From NCBI GenBank assembly GCA_022393335.1, contig JAJEKB010021185.1, positions 388,782-452,781 on the forward strand: 64,000 bases of DNA, written 5' to 3'. This document shows, in pieces, positions 34,615 through 47,484 of the stretch (the first letter of the stretch is position 1; every line of letters begins with the position of its first letter). The notes beneath the pieces were generated by a model, which saw nothing but the letters and a program-made list of their open reading frames with translations, was not told where the DNA came from and made no database searches. Both the position numbers and the translations under genes were made by a program. The DNA comes from Macrotrachela quadricornifera (taxonomy: Eukaryota > Rotifera > Eurotatoria > Philodinida > Philodinidae).

Positions 34615-35562
34615 CTACTGTATGTGCGTTCGATTATTTCTAATAGTTTTCATATTCAATATCTCGGGTTCAATACGTCTTACTTGTCTTCTTAAATGTA
34701 AGATGCTCGTCAATTTGGTTCGAAGCTCAGGTAATGAGATGACACAAACAAACGGTAATAGAAGCGTCACATAATAGGTGAGAAATCCTGTATAATCATA
34801 CACATCATCATTTATGTCATATGGTAAACCGCACAAATTTATAAGTGTTGTTGGTGCTGTTGGAAAATAGAATATAAGATAAAGAAATGAAATAGATAGT
34901 AGTTGAATTGTCATCTTTCGATGTTTTCGCCATTGGATTGGTTGATGTACACGATATTTTTGCCATAAAATACGCACAAGTAAAGCAATACTAAATGTAA
35001 CAATTATTAGAACAGGCATTATTTCATGAAATATCATGTCCCAGATAGCCAATACATAAATTTCTCTTACACAAAGATAAACACATATTGTGTTAGTGGT
35101 ATCAAAAAATAAATTCTCACATGGTGGAAAAAAATCTAATACAATATTAAAGGTAAGAGAATATAGAAGAAGTAAAATAATAGGAAGATAATGAACGAAA
35201 ATACGTTTCGTTTTTGTTGATACCCATTTATCATGAAAAATAAGAATATGTCTTTCAGTTGTACTCCAAGCAAAGAGTACTGATTGTGTTACATAAAGTC
35301 CCCAATCCATAAATGCCCAGATAACACAAAATATAGGTGATCTATACCATATATCATCATATCGATATAAATGGATAAGCCATGAATAAAGTGTCACCTC
35401 ACAAACAAGACCAAGGATAAGAACAACAAGAATGACATGATTATTAAGTCCATGACGTAAAGTTCGATCAAAGAGAAGATGATAAAGAACAAATAATGAA
35501 CAGATAATAGATGGAATAAGAAAAACAAGCAATAACCAAAATTTTACTGTATTAGATATCAT
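34615..35562 (-). CDS. Rhodopsin-like seven-helix receptor
   Basis: Intact single-exon frame of 315 residues with seven hydrophobic segments at about 8-31, 42-65, 76-100, 123-145, 168-198, 218-243 and 257-278. Supporting marks are a Cys at the start of helix 3 (FCVIWAFMDW) with partner Cys residues in loop 2, an E-R-H in place of the D-R-Y motif at the end of helix 3 (STTERHILIF), and a basic loop before helix 6 (WRKHRKMTIQLL). The C-terminal tail is short and basic. Family members couple extracellular ligands to G proteins, and expanded bdelloid sets are thought to be peptide or chemosensory receptors. The ligand cannot be told. The start is the first Met after an upstream stop. Confidence 0.8.
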   Translation of the reverse strand: MISNTVKFWLLLVFLIPSIICSLFVLYHLLFDRTLRHGLNNHVILVVLILGLVCEVTLYSWLIHLYRYDDIWYRSPIFCVIWAFMDWGLYVTQSVLFAWSTTERHILIFHDKWVSTKTKRIFVHYLPIILLLLYSLTFNIVLDFFPPCENLFFDTTNTICVYLCVREIYVLAIWDMIFHEIMPVLIIVTFSIALLVRILWQKYRVHQPIQWRKHRKMTIQLLSISFLYLIFYFPTAPTTLINLCGLPYDINDDVYDYTGFLTYYVTLLLPFVCVISLPELRTKLTSILHLRRQVRRIEPEILNMKTIRNNRTHIQ

Positions 35563-36420
35563 AGTAATAAGATATTAATAAATTCTAGAGCTTTAAAATC
35601 TTATTTTTATTAGATATTTTACAGAAGAAGAAAGAATTAAAAAATGTATTTTTTAATGACATGTTTTTTACATCCTAACTCATTTCATTAATAAAAAAAA
35701 CATGAACGTCATATCCCTTTATTGGCAGTCTATTAAACAAAATAAAATTTTTTCATCATAAATAATCAAAGTGATAAAATGGCGTAAAAGCATATTCAAT
35801 ATAATTATTACAGTCGAATGATTAACAAAAACGATAATTATTCTTTTATAGAGATGTGACAATATTGCATGACAACAGAAAATATCTTTTATTTATTCAC
35901 TTATTTTTAACATACTTTTTTGAGAGAGAGAAAAATGTTTAGTTAAATGAAGAGAATTTTATGGAACTCTTGAGCATAATATCAATCAGAAGTTAATTAA
36001 TGATTCCGTTTAGTTATGTTTAGAGTAAAAAGAACAACCAGTTCTAATATTATATTTTGGTGACTTATCCTACAATAAATAATTATTTCATTTCAAGCTT
36101 TTCCCCTCATACATAAGGCACTACAAAAATTTTTTTTACCCGCTTCTTCTAAAAGACTTTATTTGAGTTGAAAGATTTCTTTGTAATGCTTAGACATATT
36201 TTAATTATGTGCTATCTATTTCATATAAATAGTATTCAAAACAAGCAAGTTTCGATGCTATTACGAAAAGTACTCCACAGAATTTGGCTTGTTTTTGAAA
36301 ATAAAAAGTACACAACTAAATAATTTGTTCTTTCCAAATTGTAGAGCTTTGCACGTTGCATCTCGTGGTGTAACGGGTGGCCACATTAAATGGATCTCTC
36401 AGTATTTTGCATTTTTTTCA
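35563..36420. other. No gene seen
   Basis: AT-rich upstream region of the receptor gene and approach to the TIR element. A GTAGAGCTTTGCACGTTGCATC motif near 36345 resembles the conserved motif found inside several TIR elements here. Confidence 0.4.
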
Positions 36421-37013
36421 TTTATAATTTGGCATAAACAAAAACATTTTTGTCTATAGAAAGATTCCTTGTCAAATTCTCTACAAAATATACAGATTTT
36501 TTTATTTCAAATAGCTTTCATTATTTTCTAACATGCGATATAGTCGATTTGTGCTGGAAACACAACTTTTGAACACAAAGCTTATAATGCATTGGTCTAT
36601 GAGAAGTGAATAAAAACAGACACAAACTATTTAGAAAAGTTTTCTTTCATACGAAAGTTTTTGTAGAGCTGTCTACGCTGATTGTTTTGGTAAAAAGAAC
36701 TTTTGAATTTCATTGATAAATGACGATGTTATATTCGATATACTAAACAACCTTCAAATGCAATTTTTTCTGGTCAGTAAGCATGAAAAGTCAATTAGTA
36801 TATCTCAAAATGATTATATCGTGGAGATATATGAGATAATAAGTTTTGTAGAGCAAATTTTCATCTACAAAACCCACTGAGTTACATTTCCTCATATTAC
36901 AGTAGGTTAGAAAATAATGAAAGCTATTTGAAATGAAAAAATCTGTATATTTTGTATAGAATTTGACAAGGAATCTTTCTATAAAAAAAATGTTTTTGTT
37001 CATGCCAAATTAT
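36421..37013. mobile_element. Inverted-repeat element, about 110-bp arms
   Basis: The arm 36421-36532 (TTTATAATTTGGCATAAACA to TTTCATTATTTTCTAAC) is mirrored by 36905-37013 at about 95 percent by eye. The interior is about 370 bp, non-coding, and has TTTTTGTAGAGCTG and TTTTGTAGAGCAAA motifs like those in the elements at 16.8 and 60.7 kb. The arms may extend a little further outward (AGTATTTTGC / TAGTATTTTAC). Confidence 0.65.
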
Positions 37014-37472
37014 AGTATTTTACTTACTGATAACTTTGCGAAATTTCTACAGTCAAAATTTAAGACATTGTTAGTTAGTCTTTTATTTCAAAAACATTTC
37101 ATAAAAGCTTATTCTTTAGAATTTCGATAAATATTCTTCTCATATAGTAATGAACCTTGATTTTGCGTTCATTTTGCAGTTCTCTATTAAGACAAAATTA
37201 TAGTTTTTAACAATGTATTGTTAGTTGTACACGCCTTTGTTATTGACAATCATTCATTATCATGAATTATTAATTTGAAATGTACATAACTTTGATGATC
37301 TTTCTATGTCATCTATGTACTTCATTTTTTTAGTGGTAATGATATCAAATCAATCATTCTGTTTCAAGCAATCTTCAACAGACATTATGTCTTCTCTTTT
37401 ATGGAACTAATCGACAAAACTACATATCAATTCTGAAAGGATTAAATCAAATAATAAAGTTAAATAGACATG

Positions 37473-40400
37473 TTAGTCAAAGAAGGTTCTAATATCCATA
37501 CAATTTGGATCGAATAACATTATGTAAACCCAAAGCGGAAATCGTTTCACACCAATATTCTGACAAATCTGCGATGCAGTGATAAAATTAAAAAAATATT
37601 GTTCTCCTAAAATATGCTGAAGATTTAGAAAAATGAGAATAAAATTCATTATCAATGTCCATATTTCTAAAATATTTTCTAGTTTGGAATAGAAAAGAGT
37701 TCGTTGATTAAACATTACCAATAGAATATATTTGAATAGAGATTCAATACAAAATGATATAAAACCCATAAGCATTATTATAAACGTTTCATTTATGGTT
37801 TTTGAAGCAAGTAATTTTAAAATACCACCAACCACAATCACGCTGATACATCTAACAATCAGATCTCGAAATGTATGTTTCTTGTTGAGTTTTTTTGTAA
37901 CTGATTTAATATTGTTAATATATTTCTGATTTATTGGATCTTTAGCAGATGCTAAACGGTAGCATTTCAGTTCTATTTCCCAGAGGATTGGGTGATTATA
38001 AATTTGATAATAATCGCCATATAAATTTAATATACTAGCTTCTTCGATTGAATCAATTTTTGTGGAGTGTGTTGCTATTTCTAATTCGCGTGGTGCTTCC
38101 AAAATATTTCGTGTCATTATATGAATTTGAGCGATTTTTTGGTGTGATAGAGACATGTATTTCATAGCAATGTTACAATCTTGAAAATTAATATGACCTT
38201 GACGAAAATTTTCAATGAATGTTTGAATATTTTCTCTGGTAATGTATCGTTGACTAATTAAATATCTGAAACATAACTTATCAATATTTTTAAAATAATC
38301 AATTGCTGAAGCATATTGACCTTTTTTTATACATACTAATCCAAGAGCATAATAAGCTTCCCAAACATCCCAAAGATTGCCTATTTGTTCCTCGATGAAT
38401 AATCTGTAATAACGTTCAGCTTTATCATAATCATGTAATGTATCACAAAGAAAATTTGCTAATACTAAAAGAACGGGCTTGTTTTTCATTTCATTATAAA
38501 TTTCTTGTTGTGAATCATCATCAGTCGTTGTTAATATTAATTTAATATACCATAATTTCCGTTCTATGGAATATTGAATTGAATCAATTCGAAATATAGT
38601 TCCCATTGATAATAATACTTCATCTTCATCATTAACATAACTTTCTTGACTAATATTTGCAAATGGTTTTGTCATTATATATAAATCAATAATATATAAA
38701 AATACAATTGATTGAATATTTGAATAAGGTTCTTTTTCACCAGCAAAAAAGTATGCAACTTCGATATTTGTTGTTGTTGATAGAAATGTATTTGATGAAT
38801 AAAGTTTTCCAATATTTTTGTTAAGTTCATTAAATTCATCATTTGGCACTTGTTGTCCTGTATAAAGAATAATTGTTCTTGTTGTCGTTCTTAACGATTG
38901 GATATAATTCTGATGTAAACATTTTAAACGATTATAAAGATCTCTTATGCAATAACGAAATGTATAAATTAAATCAATATTTTCTGTTCTGCAAGCTTTA
39001 TTTAATAATCGATAAAAAAAACAATCGTGTGTATACCACTATAGAACTTGATCATTTGAATATGTCTCTCGAAAATCATTTATTAATTCTAATTGTATAT
39101 GATCGTTTTTATAATGTAAAGAACATTCTTCAATCATTTCAATTTTTTCTAAATAATTTGATGGAAGACAAATTAAAAGCTCAGTGAGAAAATAAAATTT
39201 GTCTTTTCTTAAACTTCATAGTGACATTTCTTTTGTCTTATCCATATCCAAAATGATTGTTGAATATTAGTTATCATATCTTGTGATATTTGTTGAATAA
39301 ATTCATTATTATCTATAAAATAGAATATTTCTCGACGTGGTAACTAATATTGTTCATAATTATTATTGCAATCAAGAATAAAAATCGATTGAAGAAGTGT
39401 TATAAATAATGCATATTTATCCCAATGCATTCGATCAAAAAAATCCGTGCAGGACGATACAACAATTAAAATAACAGATAATTGGAGTTTTCGTTCTTTC
39501 AATGATACAATATAATCGAAACATAAATCACATCTAGTAAAATATTTATCTGTGCAACTAAATTTCAAAAAATCTTGTTTTGTCAATTCTGATGAAAAAT
39601 CAAGAAAGACAAGATGATATTTTCTTGTTAATTTAGACAAGTCATCTAAAAGAATTTTTCTATCACCATAATAATAAATTTGCTGTTTATTTTTAAGATC
39701 TTTACCAGCTGGTGCTTTCAAGAAATACATTACATTAGCTTCGGTCGTTTTTGTATCCAAGATATAGATATACATAATTGATGATTTTGTTAATAGTATA
39801 CGATGCCAAAAATCTTTTAATTTTTTGTTTCCTTCATTTCTTGTTCCCTTCCAATCAAGAGACAGTCTAGAATATTTAACTATCATCATTCAAAAACTAA
39901 ATATCAATGTTTATGCTTTTCAATGATATTTCTCATAGATTTGTAAAAAGTATTGATATGAATACAAAATGTACTCTTAATATAATTACGATCTTTCCTA
40001 TCTATTAAAATAAAAATTTTCAATTTGTACTTTCTTGGCATTCATTTTGATAAAATATCTTATACTCGTATTTATCATCATCTGACAATATAATCTTTAA
40101 AGATGTCGAATTTTTGTTCCTGTTTCGGTCACTTTTGATCTAAATTTTTCAGATGAAATTATAAAGGTAAATAATGTGGTTCAAGAGATTCTAAATGTAC
40201 AAAGTAAAAGCCTAACTATTCTATAATCTTAAATTCAGATAATTGTAATCTATGAAGTTGCAATCAATGAATCCCTTTCAACAATAAGATGAACATCATT
40301 TAAACGCATGCAAAATCACGTATTAAATAAAAATAGAATTGAAACATATATAAATTTTTAATTTACCTCCGATTCGATTGAATACCAGATGCAATCAAAA

Positions 40401-40624
40401 TAATCTTCTCATTTTGAAATATAATCACAACATTTTTCCAAATTAAAAAATACTTCAACAGTGTTATTAACTATTTCCTTTAATTTTGAAATAGCTTTCG
40501 CTTGATTACAATCTACATCATACCATATGATGATATAATCATCGAAATTATTGCCCATCTCATCGAAACCAGCAATTGTCGAATTATCACCATAGTTTGT
40601 TATTGAAAGATGTTCTGATTGCAT
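37473..40624 (-). pseudogene. ADP-ribosyltransferase-TPR gene with in-frame stops
   Basis: Read leftwards. An N-terminal exon (40624-about 40357) is of a kind found in bdelloid ART-TPR proteins (DDYIIIWYDVDCNQAKAI), with TGA at 40411-40409. A second block (39889-about 39200) has TAG at 39346-39344 and a frame break near 39215. The ART domain then starts near 39185, with TAG 39041-39039 just before WYTHDCFFYRLLNKA. Of the family's R-S-E residues, the Arg position reads Thr (LYTGQQVPNDEF), Ser is present (FLSTTTN) and the Glu motif is EDEVLLS. TPR units follow (AERYYRLFIEEQ; AYYALGLVCIKKGQYASAID). The frame from 38849 to 37473 is uninterrupted for 458 codons and ends with about 90 hydrophobic residues. 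ARTs transfer ADP-ribose from NAD to arginine. This copy is probably inactive. Confidence 0.65.
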
Positions 40625-40847
40625 TATTGGCTAAAACGTGCTCTGTTCTTCTTTTTTCTAATAAATAGTTTATGTAACTCTGAAAAATAAAACGATCAAA
40701 AAATAGACATCATTTATTGGATGAATGATCGTAAAATACATTCAATATAAAATGTTAGTTTCATGATAGAAATATGTCACGCTTTGTTTTATCAGTTTGA
40801 TAGGCATATACCATTTATTTCTTATCCTTCTTCCTATCGTGTCTAGG

Positions 40848-40943
40848 GGGAAAAAGCGGATCCTGTGGATTCTAGTGGATCCTAGTGGATCCTGGTGGAT
40901 CCTGTGGATCCTAGGATCCATCAGGGTTCGCTTTTTCCCCCTT
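40848..40943. repeat. GGATCC minisatellite inside a hairpin
   Basis: About 96 bp bounded by a perfect inverted pair, GGGGGAAAAAGCG (40849-40861) and CGCTTTTTCCCCC (40929-40941). Between them is a short tandem array of (A/G)GTGGATCCT-type units, about seven copies, itself partly palindromic because of GGATCC. It is GC-rich in an AT-rich setting. It may be a very small foldback mobile element. Protein frames across it are composition artefacts. Confidence 0.7.
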
Positions 40944-40949
40944 GATGAA

Positions 40950-42872
40950 AACCTTATGATAACCGATAAAATAATAAAAATATTCGATGTTTGGTCTAAG
41001 TTGAACCTCGTATGTCTTACAGAAATTACATCTTGTCCTTGTTGCTTTTGCTAAAATATGTGTTTGATCGGAAATTTGAAGGTTACATCATGATAATTTT
41101 ATTTAGAATTCTTTTCAGAACAAAGTCTCTCATGAAAAATTTCTTCTTTACTGAAAAATAAGTGGTACATACATATGTGTCACCGTCTTCAAAGGGTTAA
41201 ATTTTTGTAAAGCCAATAATCTTTGTATAGTCTAAAAATACTATTTTTCTTGAGTTTTTTGGAAAGAAAAATGTTTTCATATTTGAATCAGAAAAAATTA
41301 CTTTATACTTTTACCATTAAAGACAACCACGCCTGCAACAGCTATTTCAAAATGATGTTTTGTACCAACAGTGGATAAATCTTTTGAGTTGATTACATTC
41401 ATACAGGAATTAGACTTTCGCGCACTAAAAAACTTTTGTTAATTCTTTAAAATTTTTTTTAATAAAAGCAGCCGTTGAAACTCAAATTTTTGTCAAGAAG
41501 GGATATACCTATGACCCAAAAATTGGCAATTCTATAGAATTCGAGACTAAAAAAAATTTAGATATCCTAAGCAATCAAGAAATTCAAGAAATCCAAGGAA
41601 ATTCGAGCAATTCTAGCAGTTGAATAGAATTCATTAGTAGTCTACACCTCACTGCTATCATATAGCGCTCTTAACTTCAGAAATATCTGTGCCAATGTAG
41701 TATTCTAGCTTTTTATGCTACTGAATTGAATTCTGGTTTTGAGCAGTGAGAGTGAAATTAGAGATATCATAATTGTAACCGATAGTAGTGCAGTTTTTGT
41801 CTTTCATGGCGATCGATATAGTTTCGAGAAAACAAAGTCAAAGTGATTTTAAATAATTTTTCGATATGAACTGTGTTGATAGTTAGTGAAATGAATGAAT
41901 ATTTTGAATACATTTATAGTTCACAAGAGTCAGACACCTGAACAGTATGCAAAAGTATAGAGTTTATTTGAAGAATGAATAGGGTAATATTGATATCTCA
42001 ATATAATGCTGATGGTAGTACCAATGCATTTAAGAAGTAGAAGGTTCGAGATGATTTACAAAAGTCTTTGTGTTAATAATTATAGCTTTTCTCCACAATG
42101 TAGTATCGTGCAAATGTTTAAATAAATGATTTCATAGATGAGTAAATTGTGGAAGGGATACAGAAAAGTTTCTATAGAACAGACAGTTTACTTACCATCC
42201 ATTATATATTTGAAATTCAATATTATAAAAAATAAAAACATGTCGTATGATTGTTCTGAATCTATCTATTACATTTGTAAACTCATTCTCATTCTCAAAA
42301 CTATGCGAAGATAAATGTACGTCATATAATCAAAAACGATAAACTGTTATAGCAAGTTATTTTTTTGCGATGTTCTCAACGAGCTGGAAGACGTTTTAGA
42401 AATTTAAGCTCTACTTGTTTAATATAGAGAGCCGAATATCGTTTTTATTTTTAATGTAACGGAGATGTTGGTTCGAAGAAGAAATACAGCTTTTGATACA
42501 TTTTCTAGGCATAATCAATATATTTGTGTATTTTAGAAAAAAATATTAAAAGAACTTTCTAAAGTATATAGGCATGCTAAAAAATCAACATATATTATAA
42601 GTTTTAGGGCTTTTCAATCAATATTCATTGTTTAGTCTGGTAGGTACTTTATTCTTTCGCTGTTTTATTTTTATTCTTCTTTAAGCCCATTATGTTCTCT
42701 ATTTATTATTTTGCTCGTTGTCTTTCGTTTACCATTTGCTTTTGACAAATTCAGAGCAACCTTCATTTCAATACGCTATTCTGTTTGATTAAATAGCACT
42801 GAGAATGAAATTTATTCTTTTGTTTTTTACAAGGCACATTTACATTCAACTCAAAAAAAAATGTTCAGAATG
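40950..42872. other. No gene seen; 3' flank of NHL gene
   Basis: AT-rich with no protein-like frame. The part next to 42872 should contain the 3' untranslated region of the minus-strand NHL gene. Confidence 0.45.
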
Positions 42873-43846
42873 TCATATACGTAAATATTTATAAACACCA
42901 GTAGGACTTACACTAGTCACATATAAATTCATATCGGAGTCGAAGGCAATGCCTGTTGGTTCGCTGAGAGATGGTGTAGTGCCCGCACTACTTCCAATCA
43001 CCGTTTTATATGTCGATGAACCAGCACAAAACATTTGTACTCGATTGTTTTGATGATCAGTAGTATACACATTGCCATACCAATCAACAGCAATCGATTT
43101 TGGCTCATTAAAGTGACTGCTACTAGCAATAGATGTGGTAACAATGGATGCACCAACTGTCCACAGTTCTAGAACTTTGTCTCCCATATCGCTGACATAA
43201 ACTTTGTCTGATGAACTATTTTGAAATAGAATTCCATATGGTTTAGTAAAAGCACCATTACCAAAAGCGATAGTACCAGTTGTTGAGCCTAAAGTATATT
43301 TCATGACTCTTCCATTTTCGGTATCGGTCACAAAGAGATTTAAATTATTATCAACAGCAACACCTGAAGGATTTTTAAGCTCAGTGTTTGAGGAACCACA
43401 AGAACCTCCAGCAACTGTAGTAGCCATGGTTGAGGTAGGTGAAAATTTTTGTACGCGACAATTTTCAGTATCAGCGACATACAAATTACCATTTTTATCA
43501 AAGGTGAGGCCTAACGGCTTTTTAAACTGGTTTGCACTCTGTCCCTCACTGCCACCAGCAATGGTGATGCCTGTCGTTGCACCGTTCGGCCATTTTTGTA
43601 TGCGATTGTTTTCAGTATCACAAACGTATACTGTGTCATTGGCATCGACATACACGCATCGCGGCTTTTTCAACTGTTGACTCCCTGATCCTTCCGAACC
43701 GTCTCCAGCAACTCTAATGCCTGTTGTATTCCAACGAATACCGTTACCTAAAAAAATATCAATATCAAGCGCATCCAGATATAGAATAACATCTGATGAA
43801 AGTCAAAACTTACAAGAATCGAAAGATGTTGTCGAAGTGGTTTTTG
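42873..43846 (-). CDS. NHL-repeat ectodomain exons (C-terminal)
   Basis: Two exons, 43846-43814 (11 codons, KTTSTTSFDS) and 43747-42873, are separated by a 66-bp intron. After CNGIRWNTTGIRVAGDGSEG come about six NHL units, each with a VYVxDxxNNR-like strand: VYVCDTENNRIQKW, LYVADTENCRVQKF, LFVTDTENGRVMKY, VYVSDMGDKVLELW, VYTTDHQNNRVQMF and LYVTSVSPTGVYKY. NHL units in known proteins (Brat, PAL) build a beta-propeller for protein or RNA binding. Here, beyond a membrane helix and Thr stalk, an extracellular ligand-binding role is inferred. There are no stops and the TAA is at 42873. This copy is intact, unlike the NHL gene at 24-25.7 kb. Confidence 0.85.
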
Positions 43847-43847
43847 C

Positions 43848-45632
43848 TAAATAAATACAAGAGAAATTATCAGCTATGTATTTAATCTATCTAAATATCT
43901 AATCAAGTGTAATATGTTAGATGTTTACTTTCCTTTTAACCCTATTATAAACCATTTTTGTGGTATAATGCACTTCTTTTTTATAATTTCAACATGTTTT
44001 TTTCCTAACTCGAACACGTCTGCTTGTAGTCACATAAACTTTAGAAGAAAGTGTAATGTTCCAGTTCGCTGCTTCTTGCACTGTCAGATATCTTTTAGTC
44101 AATCACGGAAGTCTAAATTAATTTATCAAGGCTTGTTGTTGGATACGGATTATATTGAGAAAAATCGATAGAATTTCGTCGTGTTCGAGTAAAAAAGACA
44201 TGACTTATTGTTTGTAATTCACATAGAACAAAGAAAACATCTGCAACTATCTGACGAAAGTAGTTAATAATTTACAGAAATTTTGGATGCGATACGAACT
44301 GTTTGGGTTGACATTAACCCATGCAATTTTAACAAAATTTGATCAAAATAAATACATGGGTGATGTGAAATGCACAAGTTAACAGTAAAACGCAGAGAAA
44401 AGGAGCAGAGGGATATCAATAAAAGATGCTTCAAAAGTAGTTTATAAGAGTCTTACATCAAACAGTGATCTGTATCTTTCTTACTTTTTCTTATAGATAG
44501 GATAATGAGTTTTCTCTAGAACTACAGACATTCAGGATTGATCGACATTTGTCTGAATATCTACATAGGAAAGAAAGCAACTTGGAAGAAGAGAGGCAGT
44601 GCATCTATGAGGAAAAAGATTTCAGTAGAATAGCATTCACTGGTAAGCGATAATATTCTATTATAATTGAGCAGTATTTTATTATTTTTTTTTGAAAATT
44701 GAACTAACATAAAACTGAAAATTGTAAGTTTTGCATTATTCAATGTAAATCGCATATTAGCCGTATTTTCTTACATATGATCGAGTAGTTTACTCAAAAG
44801 CAAACTTATACATGGTTTGTCAAAATGTAACGCTGTTACGTTTTTGGCACATTTTTCTACAGCTATCTCGGAGTGTGTGATAGCTAGAAAGTTGATTAAA
44901 ATGCCATTCGACGCAATTTATTAAACTCTATTTATACCTTCAAGATAGATTTTTATAAGTGTTAGTCCTTTCTGGGTAGCTAAGCGTTCTATATAAGAAT
45001 GTGACTGATATATCGACATGAGAACCGATAAACTAAGTGATAGGCTGATCGATGTGTAAGAGTCTACAAGTTGTTCTTAGCTATAAGAGTCAAAACTAAA
45101 TATACCATTTTGTAGAAATAAAATTCTGCATCAAATGGTACGTCTCTCGGCATTTTTTGAAAAAATTTCTTGGTCAGAAAATGCAAAATACGATTTTTAA
45201 AAATATTAAAACTCAGTTTCTGATGCCAAAATCTTTTTTTTTTACAAAATAAATGTCAAATTCGTAATTAACGTTAAAAAATGCGCCCAGTAACCCACTT
45301 AGATCTGTTTAATTCGGAAAAAAATTTTTCAAAACTTAATTAGGGAAGTGTCGCGTTACGTGGATAAGACGTATAACCGAAAAAAATTTCCTCGTAATAT
45401 AAAGATCCGTATATTTTTTTGAAAACCTCCCAGATATGGATCTGAAAAATGAACAACATGTCCTGGACATTTGATTCTCACCGTATTAATAAAGTACAAA
45501 CGTTTTTATATGTGTGTCTCGTGTTTAATATTGCTAAGAGACATTAATTGAATCTTCAGTTTCGACGCTAAAAATCTCGACTCAATTGAATTGCCTCGGA
45601 AGACAAAACAAAAAGAAAAACTAAAGTTATAC
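43848..45632. other. Long intron (1786 bp), no recognisable element
   Basis: Lies between the Thr-rich exon at 45633-45665 and the small exon at 43814-43846. AT-rich. I found no clear terminal repeats, although its length compared with the 52-66 bp neighbours implies inserted DNA. Confidence 0.4.
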
Positions 45633-46204
45633 TTGATGTAGTCGTTTTGGTGGATGTTGTTGTAGCTATATAAAAAATAAGATTGACTATGTTCGAAATT
45701 AAAATTCGAAAACCTACAAGTTGTCGTCGGTGTTTTAGTTGTACTAGTGGTTATTACAGTCGTTGTTACGCTTGCCGTTGTACTCGTTACACTTGTCGTT
45801 GTTGTGTCAGTTGTCGTGGTCGTTGAAGTTGTGCTGCTCATTGTTATGCTCGTTACACTAGTCGTCGTAGTTGTTGGGCTTGTCGTTGTTGTTTCAGCCG
45901 TCACAGTTGTTGAAGTTGTGCTGCTCGTTACACTAGTCGTCGTTGTTGTTTCAGTCATCACAGTTGTTGAAGTTGTGATGCTCGTTGTTGTATCCGTTAT
46001 ACTTGTTGTTCTGGTCGTTACGGTAGTCACTGTAGTTGTTGCACTTGTCGTTGTTGTTTCAGTTGTTGTAGCTGTTGTCACACTGGTTGTTGTGACTGTT
46101 GTAGATATTGTTGTTATTGCTGCTATAAATAAAGAGGTAATAATATTACACTTGCGAAATGCATGTATACTTACATGTAGTCACAGATGTCATTGTGGTT
46201 GCAG
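45633..46204 (-). CDS. Thr-rich stalk exons of NHL gene
   Basis: Three phase-1 exons, 46204-46175 (30 nt), 46122-45718 (405 nt) and 45665-45633 (33 nt), have 52-bp introns on both sides of the long one. The product is almost wholly Thr with Ser, Val, Glu and Ala (TTTETTTTSATTTVTTVTTR and similar), which fits a mucin-like O-glycosylated stalk between the membrane helix and the NHL propeller. The DNA is an ACA/ACG/ACT repeat, so length changes by slippage are likely. The open frame on the opposite strand (Val-rich, 45747-46208) is its mirror image. Confidence 0.75.
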
Positions 46205-47484
46205 CTAAACAAATTAGAATTAGAATTAAAATAAGGATAACTGAGTTGATTATTTGAAAAGTTTGTAAACATATATATGGTTGAACCGAAATTTTGGAAA
46301 GCACTAAAGTTTTGCTGTGCAAAAGAAAAAAAGCAGTACAACAGCGTCAGTTCCCTCGATCCATCTGAAATGTAACATTTGATGAGGATAGACTTGATTT
46401 TCGCTCTGAAAATGTTGATTGTCTATGGTGCATTGTATTACGGCTCAATTACGGTATGGAATGATGATGTATCTGTACCGTAATATAGAGATACCTCATA
46501 TAATTTGTCGTTTAGACGCCATACTTGTGTCATATGGGAGAAATATTTTAGTTTCGTCTTGAAACGCCATTTTAGGATGAATAATTGATAGTTCGTTTTT
46601 ATTTCTATCAAGTAATATCTCATTCGTCATATTCTGACGACCTGATGAGCTCGTCATCATAAATATATTCTTCTCTTATTTTCATTTTCTAGAAACTGTT
46701 TTAAATTAATATAAATATTATGTCGTTAATTTTTTCAAGTCGTTTGACGTATTATTCAACGGCTTTCATGAAACTTTGGAAACTGAATGCTTGTCGCGCT
46801 TCATTATGGCTAGATCACCTTATCTCTTAGGTAATTATTAATAGTATAAACTATGTAGTTTTTATAGGTCTATTTCATTGCTCTTTCATTACGGATAAGT
46901 AGAACAGCTTGTGTTAGCTCTTTTACTTCGAATCTTTGATAATATTTTTCAAATCTAGATTTTATTTTTCTTATTGCTTAAGAAAAAAGTTATTTTCTTA
47001 GTCTGTTTCGAACAATTTCATAGAAGTTTGTCTTGGTTTAATATGTCGCACGTCTAATATTTTCTAGTTGATAATGAAGTTAGTACATATCTAGGCCTAT
47101 ATCAATTCTTATCCATATGTATAAGTGATATTAATGCAAAGACTATGTTATAGAACAAAACTATAACATATCTGCAGATGTTCATATTATAAGCATGATT
47201 ATATGAGATTTCAAAGTATTGTAGCCATAAAATAACCTTGTAGTCATCTCGAAAACGTGGATAAATGCTATTGTGACATTGGTTCATTATAATGTGTATA
47301 TAATACCTTGCGACCAGAACACGGTTATCTCATTTTAGTCGTTAATACATCGAATACGATCTGTTTGTGATATTTCATGACCCTCGAGATTCATAATGAA
47401 ACGATGTATAGTTCATATACGATGATCGAAACAAAACACCATGATAACTATAAAGTTTGAATAAGAAAGAGTTGATTGGATCAA

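Noticed and set aside
2066..40624. Alternative genetic code with TAA/TAG read as glutamine
   Set aside because: The intact F-box, MMP, receptor and NHL genes encode Gln with CAA/CAG, have no internal TAA/TAG over about 2000 codons, and end at ordinary stops. The damaged genes also carry frameshifts and TGA codons. Decay is the simpler reading.
45747..46208. Val-rich plus-strand open frame of 153 codons
   Set aside because: It is the mirror image of the ACN-repeat exons coding the Thr-rich stalk on the minus strand.
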